This document shows positions 44,243-52,174 of a stretch of 64,000 bases of DNA, piece by piece. How positions within the stretch are numbered: the stretch's first letter is position 1; the number at the start of each line of letters is the position of its first letter. The stretch covers positions 124,001-188,000 of the forward strand of contig NZ_BMJI01000001.1 in assembly GCF_014643255.1 (NCBI RefSeq), written 5' to 3'. This DNA comes from Tersicoccus solisilvae. Lineage in GTDB: Bacteria > Actinomycetota > Actinomycetes > Actinomycetales > Micrococcaceae. The notes under the pieces are model-generated. The model saw only the letters and a program-made list of their open reading frames with translations, was not told the DNA's origin and searched no databases. A program made the translations under genes and the position numbers.

Positions 44243-45562
44243 TCAGCGCTGCCCGAACCGCCGGCGGCAGAGGACGATGCCGACGAGCGAGATGACGCCG
44301 ACCACCGCGTAGTAGTAGCCCGGGGCCATCAGCGTGCCGAGCGCGCTGATCAGCGCGGTCAGGATCAGCGGTGCGAGGCCGCCGAACAACGTCACGCCGA
44401 AGTTGTAGGCGATGGACATGCCCGTCGTGCGGATCCGGGTAGGGAACATCGCCGCCAGCAGGGCAGGCAGCGGCCCGAAGTAGAACGCCATCAGCAGGCC
44501 CAGCACCACCTGCACGAGCGTGAGCACGGCGACCGTGGGCACGGCGACGATGAGCGCGAACAGCGGCACGGCCAGCACGACCGCCGCCACGGACGCGACC
44601 GTCATCACCCGCGCCGGGCCGACCCGGTCGGCGAGGGTGCCGACGAACGGGCAGCCGACCAGCGTGACGATCCCGGAGATGATGCCCCCGAGGTATCCCG
44701 CCCACGCCGGCAGGTGCAGGTTGGACACCGCGAAGGTGGGCATGAACAGGATCAGGTACACGGAGATCGACGCCAGCCCCACGGTGGCGGTGGCCGTCAG
44801 CCAGCGCGGCGCGTGATGGACGAGCGTCTGGCCCAGCGGCGAGGACTCCACCCGGTCCGCGACCGCGGTGAACTCGGGGGTCTCGTCCAGCCGCAGCCGG
44901 ATGTACAGGCCGACCGGACCGATCAGCAGCCCGAACAGGAACGGCACTCGCCAGCCCCAGCTGTACAGCGCGTCGTGACTGATCATGGTGTTCAGGGCCA
45001 AGCCGAACAGCGAGGCCAGCAGCATCGCCGCCCCCTGGGTGGCCACCTGCCAGGACCCGTAGAACGCCTTCCGGTCCGGTGCGTTCTCGATCAGGAACGC
45101 CGTCGCCGTGCCGAACTCCCCGCCGGCGGAGAACCCCTGCAGCAACCGGGAGAGCAGGATGACGAGCGCCGCGGCCGGTCCGATCAGCTGCGCGGTCGGG
45201 GCGAACGCCATCAGCGCGGTGCCGAGCATCATCAGCCCGATGGTGAGGGTGAGCGCCTTCTTCCGCCCGCGCCGATCGGCGTAGCTGCCCAGCACCATGG
45301 CGCCGACCGGGCGGATCAGGTACGAGACGGCGAACGTCCCGAACGTCAGCAGCAGGCCCAGGACGGCGCCCTGCTCACCCGCCGACGGGAAGAACAGGGC
45401 GGAGATGACGACGGCCAGGGAGGCGTAGACGATGATGTCGAACCACTCGAGGGCGTTGCCGATGGAGGAGGCGATGACGGCGCGGCGCGCGGTCGCGCGT
45501 TGCGCCGCGGACACCGGCGGGGCGGTGGCCGGGTGCGCGGCGGGGGTGGATCGGTGCTGCAT
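44243..45562 (-). CDS. MHS-type major facilitator (metabolite:H+ symporter)
   Basis: A 439-residue, 12-helix transporter of the ProP/ShiA/KgtP (MHS) family. The N-terminal SIGNALEWFDIIVYASLAVVIS is the family hallmark (usually GNxxEWxDF). RPVGAMVLGSYADRRGRKKALTLTI is the 2-3 loop, and FSAGGEFGTATAFLIENAPDRKAFYGSW another conserved segment. It likely imports a small organic acid or betaine. It follows the ArgE-like gene by 57 bases on the same strand, so it may bring in that enzyme's substrate; AAGGAG precedes the ATG. Confidence 0.88.
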   Translation of the reverse strand: MQHRSTPAAHPATAPPVSAAQRATARRAVIASSIGNALEWFDIIVYASLAVVISALFFPSAGEQGAVLGLLLTFGTFAVSYLIRPVGAMVLGSYADRRGRKKALTLTIGLMMLGTALMAFAPTAQLIGPAAALVILLSRLLQGFSAGGEFGTATAFLIENAPDRKAFYGSWQVATQGAAMLLASLFGLALNTMISHDALYSWGWRVPFLFGLLIGPVGLYIRLRLDETPEFTAVADRVESSPLGQTLVHHAPRWLTATATVGLASISVYLILFMPTFAVSNLHLPAWAGYLGGIISGIVTLVGCPFVGTLADRVGPARVMTVASVAAVVLAVPLFALIVAVPTVAVLTLVQVVLGLLMAFYFGPLPALLAAMFPTRIRTTGMSIAYNFGVTLFGGLAPLILTALISALGTLMAPGYYYAVVGVISLVGIVLCRRRFGQR

Positions 45563-45619
45563 GGCGGCTCCTTGCCGCTCGGGGTCACCCGCGCAGGTCC
45601 GGCGGGCGACGCGACGGGG

Positions 45620-46801
45620 TCAGGCGGTGACGTGGGCGAGCAGGGCGTCGAAGAACGCCTCGCAGGCGGCGATCTGGTCGAGCTCGATCCACTCGTTCGC
45701 GGTGTGCGCCTGGGCGATGTCGCCCGGCCCGCACACGATGGTGCCGATGCCGATGCCGGTGAACTGACCGGCCTCCGTGCCGTAGGTGACCTTCTCCTCG
45801 CTCGGCAGGCCGCCGAGCTCGGCGCCGAGACCCAGGACCGGGCTGCCGGCGGGCGTGTGCAGACCGGGCACCTGACCGACCACCTCGACGGTGACGCCGG
45901 CGTCCGGGTGCTCCGCCCGCATCCGGGCGTCGGTCTCGTCCAGGGCCGCCCGCACACGGTCGGTCACCTCGCCGGCGTCGAGCGCGGCCACGGTGCGGAA
46001 CTCGAACTCGAGCACGCACCGGTCCGGCACCGTGTTGGACGCGATGCCCCCGTGGACGAGGTTGACCCCGCCGGTGCTGAACGGCACGACGTAGCCCTCG
46101 TCGAACGGCCCGTCCTGGCGCCACCCGTCGACCAGGTCCGCGAACGCGACCGCGAACCGGGAGGCGTGGTGGATGGCGTTGACGCCGTCCGGGGTGAGGG
46201 AGGAGTGGGCGGCCACCCCGGTGAACGTCGCCCGGAACACGTTGACCGACTTGTGCTCGGCGATCACGCGCATGCTGGTCGGCTCGCCGACGATGCAGAA
46301 CTCGGGGTGGATGCCGCGGCGGTCCAGTTCCTCCACCAGCCGGCCGGCGCCCACGCAGCCGATCTCCTCGTCGTAGCTCAGCGCCAGGTGCACGGGTGTG
46401 GTCAGCTCCGCCTCGGCGATGCGCGGCAGCAGCGTCAACGCGGCGCCGATGTAGCTCTTCATGTCCGCCGCGCCGCGGCCGTAGAGCCGGCCGTCCCGGA
46501 CCTCGGCCGTGAAGGGGTCGGAGGACCAGGCCTGCCCGTCCACCGGCACGACGTCGGTGTGACCGGAGATGACGATGCCGCCGTCCGTGCCGCCGTCCGC
46601 GGCGGGGAAGGTCGCGAACAGGTTGGCCTTGGTGCCCTCCTCGTTCGGCACCAGCAGGGGTTCGACGCCGAGCCGCCGCACCTCCTCCGCCACCAGGTCG
46701 ATCAGCTCGAGGTTCGAGTTGCGGCTGGTGGTGTCGACGGCGATCAGCCGCCGCGTCCAGTCCAGGGAAGGCAGGTCCTGTTCGGCCGTCGCTGAGCTCA
46801 T
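45620..46801 (-). CDS. argE: M20 family acetylornithine deacetylase (ArgE-like)
   Basis: A 393-residue M20 metallopeptidase-fold deacylase. Metal motifs: ISGHTDVVPVDG, LYGRGAADMKS, SYDEEIGCVGAG, CIVGEPTS, and AHTANEWI at the end. The length and AAHSS lid region match ArgE, which removes acetyl from N2-acetylornithine. Other M20 acylases are possible because no arginine genes lie nearby. AGGAGGACGGATTCG before ATG 46801 fixes the start. Confidence 0.87.
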   Translation of the reverse strand: MSSATAEQDLPSLDWTRRLIAVDTTSRNSNLELIDLVAEEVRRLGVEPLLVPNEEGTKANLFATFPAADGGTDGGIVISGHTDVVPVDGQAWSSDPFTAEVRDGRLYGRGAADMKSYIGAALTLLPRIAEAELTTPVHLALSYDEEIGCVGAGRLVEELDRRGIHPEFCIVGEPTSMRVIAEHKSVNVFRATFTGVAAHSSLTPDGVNAIHHASRFAVAFADLVDGWRQDGPFDEGYVVPFSTGGVNLVHGGIASNTVPDRCVLEFEFRTVAALDAGEVTDRVRAALDETDARMRAEHPDAGVTVEVVGQVPGLHTPAGSPVLGLGAELGGLPSEEKVTYGTEAGQFTGIGIGTIVCGPGDIAQAHTANEWIELDQIAACEAFFDALLAHVTA

Positions 46802-46915
46802 CGAATCCGTCCTCCTGGTCTCGTCCGGCAGCGTTCCTGCTGGTCGTGGGCGTGCTGACGAGTCTACGCAGCCGCAGCAAGCACCCTGTCGATCCGTCCA
46901 TGCAAGACTGCGGGG

Positions 46916-47914
46916 GTGAGTGCGGTAGCGACGGCGTTCTGGGTGACGGGCTGCGGACGTGGTGAGTTGCGCCGCGAGGACCTGCCGGCCCCGGGCTCCG
47001 GGGAGGTGCTCGTGCGCACCCGGCACACGGGGATCAGCCGGGGCACCGAGACCACCGTGTTCCAGGACCGGGTGCCGCCCGAGGTCGCCGACCAGATGCG
47101 GGCGCCCCATCAGGAGGGCGAGTTCGGTGGCCCGGTCAAGTACGGCTATCTGAACGTCGGCGTCGTCGAGCGCGGACCGGCGGAGCTGACCGGCCGTACC
47201 GTGTTCAGCCTCGCCCCCCACCAGGATCTGCTGGTGCTGCCCGCCGCCGACGTGCACGTGGTGCCCGACGACGTGCCGGCGCGGCGCGCGGTGCTCGCCG
47301 GCACGGTCGAGACCGCGGTCAACGGCGTCTGGGAGGCCGGCCCGCGCCTGGGCGACCGCGTGGCCGTCGTCGGCGGCGGCATGGTCGGCGGGACGGTCGC
47401 GGCGCTGCTGGCCGGCTTCCCGCTGGACCGGCTGCAACTGGTGGACACCGATCCCCGCCGCCGCGCGCTGGCCGACGCCTTCGGCCTCGAGCTCGTCGCC
47501 CCGGACGACGCGGCCGGGGACTGCGACGTCGTCCTGCACGCCTCCGGGACCGAGGCGGGGCTCGCCACCGCCCTCGAGCTGGCCGGGGCGGACGCGACGG
47601 TGGTCGAGATGTCGTGGTTCGGCGTCCGCTCCCCCCGGGTGCCGCTCGGCGCCGCGTTCCACGCCCGTCGCCTGCAGTTGCGGGCCAGCCAGGTCGGCGA
47701 GGTCGCGCAGGCCCGGCGCGCGCGCCGCAGCCGCGCCGACCGGCTCGACCTGGCCCTGCGCACGCTCGCCGACGACCGGTTCGACGTCTTCCTCTCCGGC
47801 AGCAGCCCGTTCGCCGACCTGCCGGCCACGATGGCCCGGGTGACCGACCCGCAGTCGTCCACCCTGTGTCACGTCATCGACTACCCTGCCGTCGATCCCG
47901 AATCGAGGAGCTGA
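46916..47914 (+). CDS. Zinc-less MDR dehydrogenase of the pteridine-like cluster
   Basis: A 332-residue medium-chain dehydrogenase/reductase. The catalytic-domain segment reads TRHTGISRGTETTVF, where zinc enzymes have a Cys, and the GHE motif is replaced by GGPVKYGYLNVGVVE, so no catalytic zinc site remains. The nucleotide fold is intact: DRVAVVGGGMVGGTVAALL and LVDTDPRRR (Asp suggests NAD). It resembles the BchC-like branch that reduces or oxidises ring-bound side chains. Its stop is three bases before the PTPS-like gene. It starts a four-gene string with the PTPS-like protein, glycosyltransferase and methyltransferase. Confidence 0.8.
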   Translation: MSAVATAFWVTGCGRGELRREDLPAPGSGEVLVRTRHTGISRGTETTVFQDRVPPEVADQMRAPHQEGEFGGPVKYGYLNVGVVERGPAELTGRTVFSLAPHQDLLVLPAADVHVVPDDVPARRAVLAGTVETAVNGVWEAGPRLGDRVAVVGGGMVGGTVAALLAGFPLDRLQLVDTDPRRRALADAFGLELVAPDDAAGDCDVVLHASGTEAGLATALELAGADATVVEMSWFGVRSPRVPLGAAFHARRLQLRASQVGEVAQARRARRSRADRLDLALRTLADDRFDVFLSGSSPFADLPATMARVTDPQSSTLCHVIDYPAVDPESRS

Positions 47915-47917
47915 CCC

Positions 47918-48310
47918 GTGTACCGCCTGACCGTCCGCGACCACGTCATGATCGCCCACTCGCTGCCCGACCCGGCCTTCGGGCCGGCCCAGGGCCTGCA
48001 CGGCGCGACGTTCGTCGTCGAGGCGACGTTCCACCGCGCCGAGCTGAACGAACACGCCATCGTGCTCGACATCGGGGTCGCCACGGCGGCCCTGTCCGCC
48101 GTGCTCGCCGACCTGGCGTACCGCAACCTGGACGACCACCCGGACCTCGCGGGCGAGTTGACGACGACCGAGCGGCTCGCCCGGTTCGTCGCGGACCGGC
48201 TCGCGGGGCACCTGGCGGCCGAGCTGCCCGGGCACGGAGTGACCGAGCTGGACGTCGTGCTGCGGGAACACCCGGACGCGTGGGCCGGCTACACCCGGAG
48301 CCTGGACTGA
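47918..48310 (+). CDS. 6-pyruvoyl/6-carboxy-tetrahydropterin synthase-like protein, atypical metal site
   Basis: A 130-residue T-fold protein of the PTPS/QueD family. MYRLTVRDHVMIAHSLPD and GPAQGLHGATFVVEATF correspond to the AH and HGH zinc motifs, but the second His of HGH is Ala and no catalytic Cys precedes it. LDIGVATAALSAVLADLAYRNLDD and TTERLARFVADRL are family segments, and REHPDAWAGY holds the conserved Glu near the end. It likely acts on a pterin or triaminopyrimidine but not by the classic PTPS mechanism. GAGGAG precedes the GTG. Confidence 0.82.
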   Translation: MYRLTVRDHVMIAHSLPDPAFGPAQGLHGATFVVEATFHRAELNEHAIVLDIGVATAALSAVLADLAYRNLDDHPDLAGELTTTERLARFVADRLAGHLAAELPGHGVTELDVVLREHPDAWAGYTRSLD

Positions 48311-48346
48311 GCCCCCACGCATGACCCCGGTCGCACGAGGCCCGGC

Positions 48347-49504
48347 ATGAGCGCGGTGGACCGAGTGGCCCTGCTGACGCCGGCCAACGTCCGGCACCGC
48401 AGCGGGGGCACGCTGTTCAACCGCGCCGTCGCGGCCCACGCCGCCGCCCTGGGGCACCGGGTCGACGTCGTCCCGGTGCGCGGGCTCTGGCCGCGCCCGG
48501 ACCGGCAGGCGCCCGGGCGGGTGCTCGCCGCCGCGGCCGGCTATCGGCGGGTCCTGGTCGACGGCCTGATCGCGACCCGCAATCCGGCGGCGCTCACCGC
48601 CCTCGCCCGGCGCGGCGTGCACACCGGCCTGCTCGTCCACCTGCCCGAGCGACACGGGGGGACGGCTCAGGCCCGCGCCCTGGCCGCGGCCGACGTGGTC
48701 GTCGTCACCAGCGCCTGGACCGGGCGCTGGCTGCTGGCCCACGCCTGGCCGCTCACCCGCCGCCCCGCCGCGGACCTGATCGCGCGACTCGTCGTCGCCC
48801 GCCCGGGCAGCGCGCACCCCGGAGCGGCGGCCCGTCCCGCCACGCCCCCTCTCGCCCCGTCGGCCCGAGCCGGGTCACCGCGCATCGCCTGCGTGGCCGC
48901 GCTGACCCCGAACAAGAATCAGCTCGCCCTCGTGCGAGCGCTGGCCGAGACGACCGATGCCGCCTGGTCCGCCGAGTTCATCGGCAGCCGAACGGCCGAC
49001 CCGCGGCACGCCGCCCGCGTCCGGGACGCCGCGGCGCCGCTGGGCGATCGGGTCCGACTGACCGGGGAGCTCGACGCCGGCGCCCTGGACCGGCGTTGGC
49101 CGCACATCGACCTCCTCGTGCTGCCCTCCACCTGGGAGAGCTGGGGAATGGTCGTCACCGAGGCGCTGCGGCACGGCGTGCCCGCGCTCGTGGGCCGCGG
49201 CACCGGCGCCGCCGAGGCGCTGGCCGGTCCGCGCGGCAGCGGCGCGTGGCGGCACGCCCAACGGGCCGACCGGCGGGTTCGCGCCGACGCGCTCCCCGGG
49301 GCGGTGGTCGACCCCGAGGCCGACGCGATCGCCGCCGCCCTGCGCCCCTGGCTCACCGACCCCCAGCTGCGCACGCGGTGGCGGGACGCGGCCACCGACA
49401 CGCCGCTCCCCGGTTGGGACCCGGCGACGCGGGCCGTCCTGGACGCGATGCGACCGGCGTCGCGCACCGTCCCCACCCGGGCCGACGACCCTTTCGAAGG
49501 ATGA
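48347..49504 (+). CDS. GT4-like glycosyltransferase
   Basis: A 385-residue GT-B glycosyltransferase. N-terminal half: VALLTPANVRHRSGGTLFNRAVAAHAAALGH (acceptor domain glycine loop) and TGLLVHLPERHGG. C-terminal half: RIACVAALTPNKNQLALVRAL, RLTGELDAGAL, DLLVLPSTWESWGMVVTEALRHGVPALV, the nucleotide-sugar E-x7-E type motif of GT4. No membrane helix. It sits between the PTPS-like and methyltransferase genes, so a small-molecule acceptor such as a pteridine is plausible. Confidence 0.83.
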   Translation: MSAVDRVALLTPANVRHRSGGTLFNRAVAAHAAALGHRVDVVPVRGLWPRPDRQAPGRVLAAAAGYRRVLVDGLIATRNPAALTALARRGVHTGLLVHLPERHGGTAQARALAAADVVVVTSAWTGRWLLAHAWPLTRRPAADLIARLVVARPGSAHPGAAARPATPPLAPSARAGSPRIACVAALTPNKNQLALVRALAETTDAAWSAEFIGSRTADPRHAARVRDAAAPLGDRVRLTGELDAGALDRRWPHIDLLVLPSTWESWGMVVTEALRHGVPALVGRGTGAAEALAGPRGSGAWRHAQRADRRVRADALPGAVVDPEADAIAAALRPWLTDPQLRTRWRDAATDTPLPGWDPATRAVLDAMRPASRTVPTRADDPFEG

Positions 49505-49514
49505 CGAGGACACG

Positions 49515-50462
49515 ATGACGCAACTGGATCCCATCAGCGCCGACTGGCTCGCCCTGCGCGAGCACGCCGACGACCGGGCCCGCGGGGCGACGGTGGCCAC
49601 GTTGCTGCCGGCACTCGCCCGATCCCTGACCGGGTCGTCGGCGGCCGGGGACGGTCACGATCCCGACCGGGACGCCACGACCGCCCGGCCGCCCGTGCTG
49701 TGCGTCGACCTCGGGACCGGCACGGGAGCCAACCCGCGCTGGCTGATGCCCCGGCTTCCGGTCGATCAGACGTGGCTGCTCGTCGACCACGACGCCGGGC
49801 TGCTCGCCGAACTCGGCGAGCGGCTGGCCGGGACGGCGGTGCCGTGGGAGCCGGTGGACTCCGACGTCGCGCACCTGCGTGGCGTCCTCGCCGCGCACCG
49901 GCGCCCGGACCAGGGGGTGCTGGTGACGTGTGCGGCCCTGCTGGACCTGCTCGACGCCGCGACGGTGCACGACCTCGCCGGAATCCTGCGGGAGGCGCGG
50001 GCGCACGGGCTGTTCAGCCTGAGCGTGGACGGCAGCGTCGACCTGAGCCCGGCGGATCCGCTCGACGACGCGATCCAGGCCGCGTTCAACGCCCATCAGC
50101 AGCGGCACGGGCACCTCGGCCCCGACGGCATCCGGACGCTGCGCGACGCCCTGGACGACGGCGACGGCGCCGGCGCCGGCAGCACCGTCACCGTGCAGCA
50201 GACGGACTGGCGGCTCGACGCCGCCGAGTCCGAGGATCGGGCCCTGATCGAACGACTGCTGCGGGACCGCGCGGACGCGGTGCGGGATCAGGTGGCCCGC
50301 ACCGCGGCCGAACGACCGGGCACCGGGGCCGAACGGACCGGGGTGGACCTGAGCGGGGCCGACGTCGATGCCTGGCTGTCGGGCCGGCTCGCGGCCGTCC
50401 GCGCCGGTGCGCTGCGGGTTCGGGTCGGGCACCAGGACCTGCTGGTCACCCCGGCGCGCTGA
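49515..50462 (+). CDS. Class I SAM-dependent methyltransferase
   Basis: A 315-residue protein. The SAM-binding motif I is VLCVDLGTGTGANPRWLMPRL (about 62-82), followed by WLLVDHDAGLLAELGERL (motif post-I, acidic residue for ribose) and GVLVTCAALLDLLDAATVHDL. The C-terminal part has DTDWRLDAAESEDRALIERLLRDRADAVRD-like helices and VRVGHQDLLVTPAR. GAAGGATGACGAGGACACG precedes ATG. It is ten bases after the glycosyltransferase and closes the run. Confidence 0.82.
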   Translation: MTQLDPISADWLALREHADDRARGATVATLLPALARSLTGSSAAGDGHDPDRDATTARPPVLCVDLGTGTGANPRWLMPRLPVDQTWLLVDHDAGLLAELGERLAGTAVPWEPVDSDVAHLRGVLAAHRRPDQGVLVTCAALLDLLDAATVHDLAGILREARAHGLFSLSVDGSVDLSPADPLDDAIQAAFNAHQQRHGHLGPDGIRTLRDALDDGDGAGAGSTVTVQQTDWRLDAAESEDRALIERLLRDRADAVRDQVARTAAERPGTGAERTGVDLSGADVDAWLSGRLAAVRAGALRVRVGHQDLLVTPAR

Positions 50463-50486
50463 GCCCGCATCGCGCCTCCTCGGGGA

Positions 50487-50503
50487 CCGGGCTCGCAGCC
50501 CGG
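50487..50503. terminator. GC hairpin at the end of the methyltransferase gene
   Basis: CCGGGCT-CGC-AGCCCGG, a perfect 7-bp stem, lies between convergent stops (50462 and 50506). Confidence 0.5.
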
Positions 50504-50505
50504 GC

Positions 50506-50910
50506 TCAGCGGCTCGGGTCGTCGTCCTCGTCGGCGCCGTGGTCGGTCAGGTAGCGCTCACCCGACTCGGTCTCGTGCAGCTCGTAGGCCGTCGACGCGG
50601 TCGCGGTCGCATCGTCCCGCTCCTGCCGCGCCCGCTCGCTCATCGGCTCGTCGACCGGCGACCACTCGGGATCGCCCCAGATGGCGCCGAGACCCTTCGA
50701 CCCCGTGGTGGGTGCGCCGGTGACGAACTCCTCGCCGTCCTCGCCGCGCGCCAGCTCGTCGTCACCGCGAACGCGGGTCTCGCCCTCGTCGGCCGCGCGC
50801 CCCGGGTCGATGCCGGGACTGGTGCGGGGCGGCCATCCCGTGGCCTCCTCGTCGGCCGCCGGATCGGGTCCCTCGGTGCTCTCGGGATGCTGCGGGTTTC
50901 TCCTGCTCAT
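50506..50910 (-). CDS. Acidic, probably disordered hypothetical protein
   Basis: A 134-residue protein rich in Asp, Glu, Gly and Arg without hydrophobic core or recognised domain. SPVDEPMSERARQERDD and TESGERYLTDHG are its most structured-looking parts. GAGGAGGGCATC before ATG 50910 supports translation. Similar small acidic proteins of unknown role are common in Micrococcales. It lies between the methyltransferase and the membrane-protein gene. Confidence 0.6.
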   Translation of the reverse strand: MSRRNPQHPESTEGPDPAADEEATGWPPRTSPGIDPGRAADEGETRVRGDDELARGEDGEEFVTGAPTTGSKGLGAIWGDPEWSPVDEPMSERARQERDDATATASTAYELHETESGERYLTDHGADEDDDPSR

Positions 50911-51013
50911 GATGCCCTCCTCACCGGTCGCGGTCCTCACGTCCGGATCGATTCGAGATTCGAGAGATCTGGTCAGCCTTCCACAGTGCCTCGGCGGGCG
51001 CCACCATCGGCGA

Positions 51014-52174
51014 CTACCGGCCGTCCTCGGGGGTCGCCACGTCCGTCGCGTCCTCCTTCTGCGCCTGGTCCAGTTGCTCGATCAACCGATGACGTTCATT
51101 CTCCCTCCGCGAGTACGTCGCGCTGCGGATGGCCTGCTCGTCGTCGAAGCTGGAGCCCAGCGCGCCCGCCACGGTGCCCAGGGAGCTGGACAGCCAGGCC
51201 AGGTCCAGATAGTCCGTGACGTTGACCGGGTGGCCGAGCTGGCTGGTGAAGTAGCCGCCGTCGATCACGGCGAGGGCACCCACCAGCAGGATCAGGAACA
51301 GCGTCGCGTACATGATCATGGCGCCGAGCGTGAGGGTCACGACGGTGAAGGAGTTGTAGAGCACCGCGCGGCGCCGGGGAGCCGGCCCGCTCGGGCGTTC
51401 CCACAGGGAGTTGTGCGCGATCAGCCAGCTGACGAAGACCGCGACGGAGAAGAGGCTGATGCCGGTGAGCCGCGCACTGCTGAGCGCGTCCGACATCTCG
51501 TAGATGCTCGTGTAGAACACGCCGAAGGCGCCCACCGCAGCGGCGCCGGCGAGCGCACCGGAGAGGGAGGGCAGCAGCCGCCACGGCCGGTTGCTGCGGA
51601 CCATGCCGGCGAGCAGCTGCGTGTAGCCGCGCACCCCGCCCATCTCGAAGAGGGAGTTCTCCGCATCCGGCTCGGTGGTGCGGCGGATCGGCGCCAGCCG
51701 CGCCTCGACCGGGTTGTTGATCAGCACGGGGTCGACGTCGCCGACATCGTCGGCGAGCACCACCCGCAGGCCCTCGCGCACCACGCGGCGGGCTCGGCGC
51801 CGCACCCCGGCCACCCCGAGGGCGGGCACGGACACCAGGACGATCCGGTTGCCGTGGTCGAAGTCGCCGACCAGACCGGACCCGGCCGGGGTCAGTCGCG
51901 GCAGGTCCGTCAGGTAGACCACGGCGTACCACCCGTGCCGGTCGCGCAGCGTCTTCCCCGCCAGTTCCAGCGGGATCTCCCCGCGGTCGTTCAGCGGCAG
52001 GGACTCGATGACGGTCTGCACCTCGATGTCCACCTCGGGCCCGAGCGCGGTCTGGGCCGCCTCGTGCGCCGTCGCGGTGAGCGATGCGGCGATCCGTGCC
52101 GGGAAGCCCTCGTCGGCGACGACGCCGATGCGCACCCACTGCGGTGCACCGGGGGCGACCGCCGGTTCACCCAC
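51014..52174 (-). CDS. Four-helix membrane protein of unknown function
   Basis: About 386 residues. The first 180 form a soluble alpha/beta domain (VRIGVVADEGFPARIAASL, YAVVYLTDLPRLT, DFDHGNRIVLVSVPALG), the middle has about four helices (LSGALAGAAAVGAFGVFYTS; ISLFSVAVFVSWLIAHN; LTLGAMIMYATLFLILLVGAL), and the end is a charged helix. No family recognised beyond uncharacterised actinobacterial proteins. GTG 52174 overlaps the ribAD stop by eight bases; GTG 52201 is an alternative start. Coupling to ribAD hints at transport or signalling tied to that pathway. Confidence 0.65.
   Translation of the reverse strand: MGEPAVAPGAPQWVRIGVVADEGFPARIAASLTATAHEAAQTALGPEVDIEVQTVIESLPLNDRGEIPLELAGKTLRDRHGWYAVVYLTDLPRLTPAGSGLVGDFDHGNRIVLVSVPALGVAGVRRRARRVVREGLRVVLADDVGDVDPVLINNPVEARLAPIRRTTEPDAENSLFEMGGVRGYTQLLAGMVRSNRPWRLLPSLSGALAGAAAVGAFGVFYTSIYEMSDALSSARLTGISLFSVAVFVSWLIAHNSLWERPSGPAPRRRAVLYNSFTVVTLTLGAMIMYATLFLILLVGALAVIDGGYFTSQLGHPVNVTDYLDLAWLSSSLGTVAGALGSSFDDEQAIRSATYSRRENERHRLIEQLDQAQKEDATDVATPEDGR

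Noticed and set aside
45620-48817. Very long minus-strand open frame extending the ArgE gene upstream
   Set aside because: The extension is antisense to the dehydrogenase, PTPS-like and glycosyltransferase genes and has no domain; it is an artefact of high GC content. The ribosome site fixes the real start at 46801.
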